In this document: positions 60,423-64,000 of the stretch, piece by piece
Layout: each line of letters opens with the position of its first letter
Position numbering within the stretch: the first letter of the stretch is position 1
Source: Triangularia verruculosa
Lineage: Eukaryota > Ascomycota > Sordariomycetes > Sordariales > Podosporaceae
Length of the DNA: 64,000 nucleotides
Assembly: GCA_033296885.1 (NCBI GenBank)
Contig: MU863917.1
Span: 186,001-250,000, forward strand
Reading direction: 5' to 3'
The notes under the pieces: generated by a model
What the model saw: only the letters and a program-made list of their open reading frames with translations
Told to the model about the DNA's origin: nothing
The model's database searches: none
Position numbers and translations under genes: made by a program

Positions 60423-63302
60423 GGTGGGAAGTGTTGGTGGTAAATAACCCAACCCTTTTCTTCCTTGCTATTCCTTGTGCGCACGTGAATGTCCCATTGA
60501 AGATCGCAGTCGTGTTTATAAATTCGGCTTTATCGAGACTCGGTTGCCTGACGAGTGCAGGCTTTCGGGGGGTGCTTCACCACGGAGCTTACGCCAGCAT
60601 CGTCAGCGGTACCTCCGCCGCACACAAGAACCGAATCCGATGTTTCCTGACGTCGAGGCCGGCGGGGCAGGTAGGCGATACTGACTAAAATATCAAAAGA
60701 ATGGGATCAAGATACAAAGCGCAGCACTTTCTTCATAGCAAAAAGTTGACCGGGTTGCTGATGGGCGGGCTGGGTCTTGAAGGCTTCTGCTCCTAAGGTA
60801 TTCCATCAGACAAGACCCAAAAAGAAGCTCCCATCGGCCTTCAGCCTTGGGCTTGACCACTATTCTGGAGCTGCCAGCTGCCTTGCAGGGCCACATCAGC
60901 ACTGAAGGCTGAAGCTGGCTTCCAATCCACTGGGGGGTCCATTGGCGGGGTCACTCAGTTGTGGCGGTGCAGCTCTGAAACAGTGCGACTGGCAAGGTGG
61001 GGCTTAGACGAGTGCAACCAATGTGGCTGCCACCTTGGAGACATGGCCATGGAAAGCACAAAAGAGAACACTTGAGTAGGTATCTTGAGGTGATTAGGTA
61101 GGTTTTGTCATTTTGAGATTTCTAATTGTAAGCCCTGGAGATGGCCCAAGCGCCATAAAATGAGCACTCAGTGATGTTCTCTTGTGGTGTCCAACTAGAT
61201 CTCCAATTTTAGAGATGAACTGCTTCCCCGAGGCATCCGAGACTCAAGTCACCAGGTTCCCCATGAACCATGGAATAACACCCAGAGTGTTGAAGTCAAA
61301 CCCTTGAGATAGAAGCAACCTTCTCCCTACTTATCCACCCATGCTGTCCTGACGCCAGAAGGCATATGCGATGCGAGGTGTCGTGTATCTGCAGAAATCA
61401 CAAGCCTCTGCGGTGTTTCGGTTCCGACTGATGGCCAAAGTCGGCGATTGGTTTGGGGTTTCAGAATTGGAGAAGGGAGTCACGGAGTTCGGAACAGCTT
61501 GCTGGATATTGCCCGAAGCGTCTCCAGAATGCCAGAAAACATGGCGACAAACTCGGAATTGCCTAACCCAACTCTCCCGGCAAAATCCCCTATTGACGAT
61601 AGACTAGAAAATGATCAGTCACCGACACATGGTGTAGGTAGATCCACCACGAGTGAGGCAAGTGAGTCCGTGAGGGGACTTGAGGGGGTTGCAGTTGGAG
61701 TCACGCCCGTCAGCTGCGTCATTCGCCCATCAAGATACGGACGGATAAGGCATGCGTGGCTAGAAAACGCGATAAACCACGGTTAAGGTGGTCTCCACAG
61801 CGACCACATCGGAGGTCAGGGCCAGGCTGCCACGGCAGTGTTGCCATGCAATACCTCTTCCAAGAGCATGGAGATAGCAATGACGGCTTCATTACAGTCC
61901 TCCTGCCTTTTATCCAGGTTTTGCAAGCGGTTCGTTTGATGTACCCGTCGCATACCAGTGGTGAGACGAATGCGATGTTTGCTCAGTTGAGCAAGGAGGT
62001 ATGATGTAATCGGTGAACCAGCTGTCTATCAAGGTTACAAGTCACTGCGTGAGCTGCTCTCGGTCACCGATATTGGCTGCGCAAGCCAACCTCGGTGGCC
62101 ATGTTTTCAGGCTGCACCGCTACAATCGGGCCAAATAAAAGCAGGGGATGGGTGGCTCATAATTCCATGTCTATCTTGACAGGAAAGGCAACCCCAGAAA
62201 CAGGAACGGGAGCAGGACATTGGGAGTGGTCGAGTCAGAAGTCCCCAAACGACACAACTGTGGCACGTGCTTGGGACTCATGACCAGATCCAATTCAGGT
62301 GGAGATCCCCGCGTTGGCTGGCACCTTGGCATCGTCGGAGAGCTCCAAGCGTGACGTTCCTGACAGGGGATCTGACAAGGCAGTCAATCCGCTTCGCTAT
62401 GGTCGACCCCAGATCTTGTCGCGGTGAGCCTCGCCCAGGCTGGTTGGATAGGGACAAGTGCTGGGGACCATCGGAAGCAGGAGCAGTGTCGTGTTGATGC
62501 AGTTGATGCGCTGTGCCTTGATGTCGAACAGCCAGGAGCATCAGGAGAGCTTCCGCGAATCAAGTGACGGTCGGGCCAGGGGTCCTCGAACCAGGGCTGC
62601 AAGGCGGTAAGCTCAGAACCTCAAGCTAGGGAGCTGTTCATCCGGCTGGACACAGGCACAGAATCAGAACCACGGACGGGCATTGTTGGTTTCCAACTGG
62701 CAATGGAAGCCCGTTGAACTGGTCATCATGGAGAATATGTAGAACAGAATGAACATTTGATAAATTGTGGCAAGGATGATGTGTTTTATGCTGTCTTTGA
62801 TGCTCCCACGACTGTCCTTGTGGTCATTCCCATGCGACGAAGACGCAACTGATAACAATGGCTGATGGCAAGCTTATCGCACGCAAGGCCGCTCAACAAC
62901 TGCGTTTCGCCCCTGTGGGGGGATGGCAACGACCACCCCATTGGTTGCTCCGCCTTTCGCTAAGCCGCTTTCGGCTAGCTGATGGGGTATCCTACCCCCG
63001 GCTCTCGGGTCTTGCTGCACCGCTCCGCCTGAGCACTAACGAGCTGGGGGCTTCCCTGAGGCAACCGCAGGCGTTGGTCTTACGCAGCCGCCGCCCACCT
63101 CTTTATCAGGACGCAGCCTCCCCGTCTGCTGCCGAGCTTACTCCCTTCTCCTCTCTCACACTCCATCCCCATCATTCATCTCCCATCTCCCATCGCGACA
63201 ACTCCCAGCCATTGACGAAGACATCGCTGCTGGGTTTCTTCTTTTTTCTCCATCTTTTAAAGTCGCAGGTTAATCGACTCGCCCCCTCATTTGCCCGCAA
63301 TC
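60423..63302. other. Gene-free 2.9 kb between divergent BEACH and protease genes
   Basis: The left third would be the BEACH promoter. The 300 bases before the protease are C/T-rich (for example 63120-63250), typical of a strongly expressed fungal promoter and leader. The ORFs here are short and have no family support. No repeat or RNA gene recognised. Confidence 0.5.
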
Positions 63303-64000
63303 ATGAAGGGCTACACCGTTCTCTCCCTCGCGGCTGTCGCTGCGGCGGCCCCAAGAGCTTCGATTGACACGATTCATGGCGACGCTGCCCCCATTCTTTC
63401 CTCTGCCAACGCCGAGGTCATTCCAAACGCCTATATCGTCAAGTTCAAGAAGCACGTAACCGACAATAAGGTGTCGGATCACCAGACCTGGATCCAGCAG
63501 CTTCACACTTCGCGCGAGAATGAGAGATCAGATCTCAAGAAGCGCGGCCAGTTCCCGCTGGTTGATGATGTCTTCCACGGCCTCAAGCACACATACAAGG
63601 TTGGCTCCGAGTTCCTCGGCTATGCCGGCCACTTCGATGAGGAGACCATTGAGAAGGTCCGGAGACATCCCGATGTAAGTTTCAGTCCATGGTCCAATCT
63701 CATCTATCCAATTGCTAACGAAGTCGCAACCAGGTCGAGTACATCGAGCGCGACAGCATCGTTCACACCATGCGTGTGATTGAGGATGCCAAGTGCGACA
63801 GCGAGATTGAGAAGGCCGCCCCATGGGGTCTGGCCCGTATCTCTCACCGTGATACTCTGGGCTTCTCCACTTTCAACAAGTACCTGTACGCCGCCGAGGG
63901 CGGTGAGGGTGTCGATGCCTACGTTATTGACACTGGCACCAATGTCGAGCACGTCGACTTCGAGGGCCGTGCCAAGTGGGGCAAGACCATTCCTTCAGGT
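63303..64000 (+). CDS. Subtilisin-like serine protease, cerevisin type (partial at window edge)
   Basis: Two exons are visible, 63303-63674 and 63734-64000, continuing beyond the window. Residues 1-20 (MKGYTVLSLAAVAAAAPRAS) are a signal peptide; then an I9 inhibitor propeptide (NAYIVKFKKH, about 45-120, ending VEYIERDSIVHTM). The mature protease begins around KAAPWGLARIS; the catalytic Asp lies in AYVIDTGTNVEHVDFEGRA. The His and Ser sites lie beyond the edge. Length and motifs resemble vacuolar protease B / alkaline protease of filamentous fungi. Acidic pairs around propeptide sites suit autoprocessing. Intron GTAAGT...GCTAACG...CAG is clear. Confidence 0.9.

Noticed and set aside
1..64000. 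5S rRNA genes, CRISPR arrays or biosynthetic clusters
   Set aside because: Searched by eye for the usual motifs and architectures on both strands; none seen. The gene content is ordinary housekeeping.

Overview
This window is nuclear DNA of a filamentous ascomycete. The genes have short introns (about 45-190 nt) with GTRNGT-like donors, a CTRAC-like branch site and an AG acceptor. The proteins look like those of Sordariomycetes, probably Sordariales. The order-level placement is inference from recognised protein families; I could not run a search. About 19 protein-coding genes, one intron-containing tRNA gene, one decayed membrane-protein gene and one element with terminal inverted repeats can be supported. 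There is nothing bacterial here: no operons, ribosome binding sites or CRISPR arrays.

Layout. 0.1-16.7 kb is dense housekeeping: an alpha/beta hydrolase (+), an exosome ring subunit of the RRP43/EXOSC8 type (+), a Rab escort protein (+), the meiotic cohesin kleisin Rec8 (-), an RBM5/RBM10-like splicing factor (-), the molybdopterin synthase large subunit (+) and an OPT-family oligopeptide transporter (-). 16.7-21.6 kb is gene-poor. It holds an AT-rich stretch inside a 0.9-kb element bounded by a perfect 27-bp inverted repeat, and beside it tRNA-Pro(AGG). 21.6-27.0 kb has a HAD hydrolase (HDHD5/cut-1 type, -) and an unrecognised proline-rich coiled-coil gene (-). 27-34 kb is a second gene-poor block; its only gene-like content is a pseudogene of the fungal rhodopsin-domain (PTH11-like) membrane-protein family. 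34-52 kb is housekeeping again: a disordered protein (+), the COMPASS PHD-finger subunit Spp1 (-), the copper chaperone Sco1 (+), choline kinase (+), a secreted metallophosphatase (+), the splicing factor Isy1 (-), the oligosaccharyltransferase subunit Wbp1/OST48 (-) and a complex I 9.5-kDa subunit (+). 52.3-60.4 kb is one giant BEACH-WD40 gene (-). The window ends inside a subtilisin-like protease gene (+).

The genes do not form a pathway. Recurring themes are RNA processing (RRP43, RBM5-like, Isy1), membrane traffic and glycosylation (Rab escort protein, BEACH protein, OST48), mitochondria (Sco1, complex I subunit, HAD hydrolase) and chromosomes (Rec8, Spp1). Several pairs are divergent (RBM5-like/MoaE, Spp1/Sco1, OST48/complex I subunit) or convergent.

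I found no convincing undescribed multi-gene system. The most useful observations are short in-frame introns hidden inside long ORFs (a 51-nt intron that splits a zinc finger, and 45- and 60-nt introns in the BEACH gene), the decayed rhodopsin-domain gene, the TIR element beside the tRNA, and introns with atypical GTC donors. All exon boundaries were read by eye from splice signals, reading frame and family fit.
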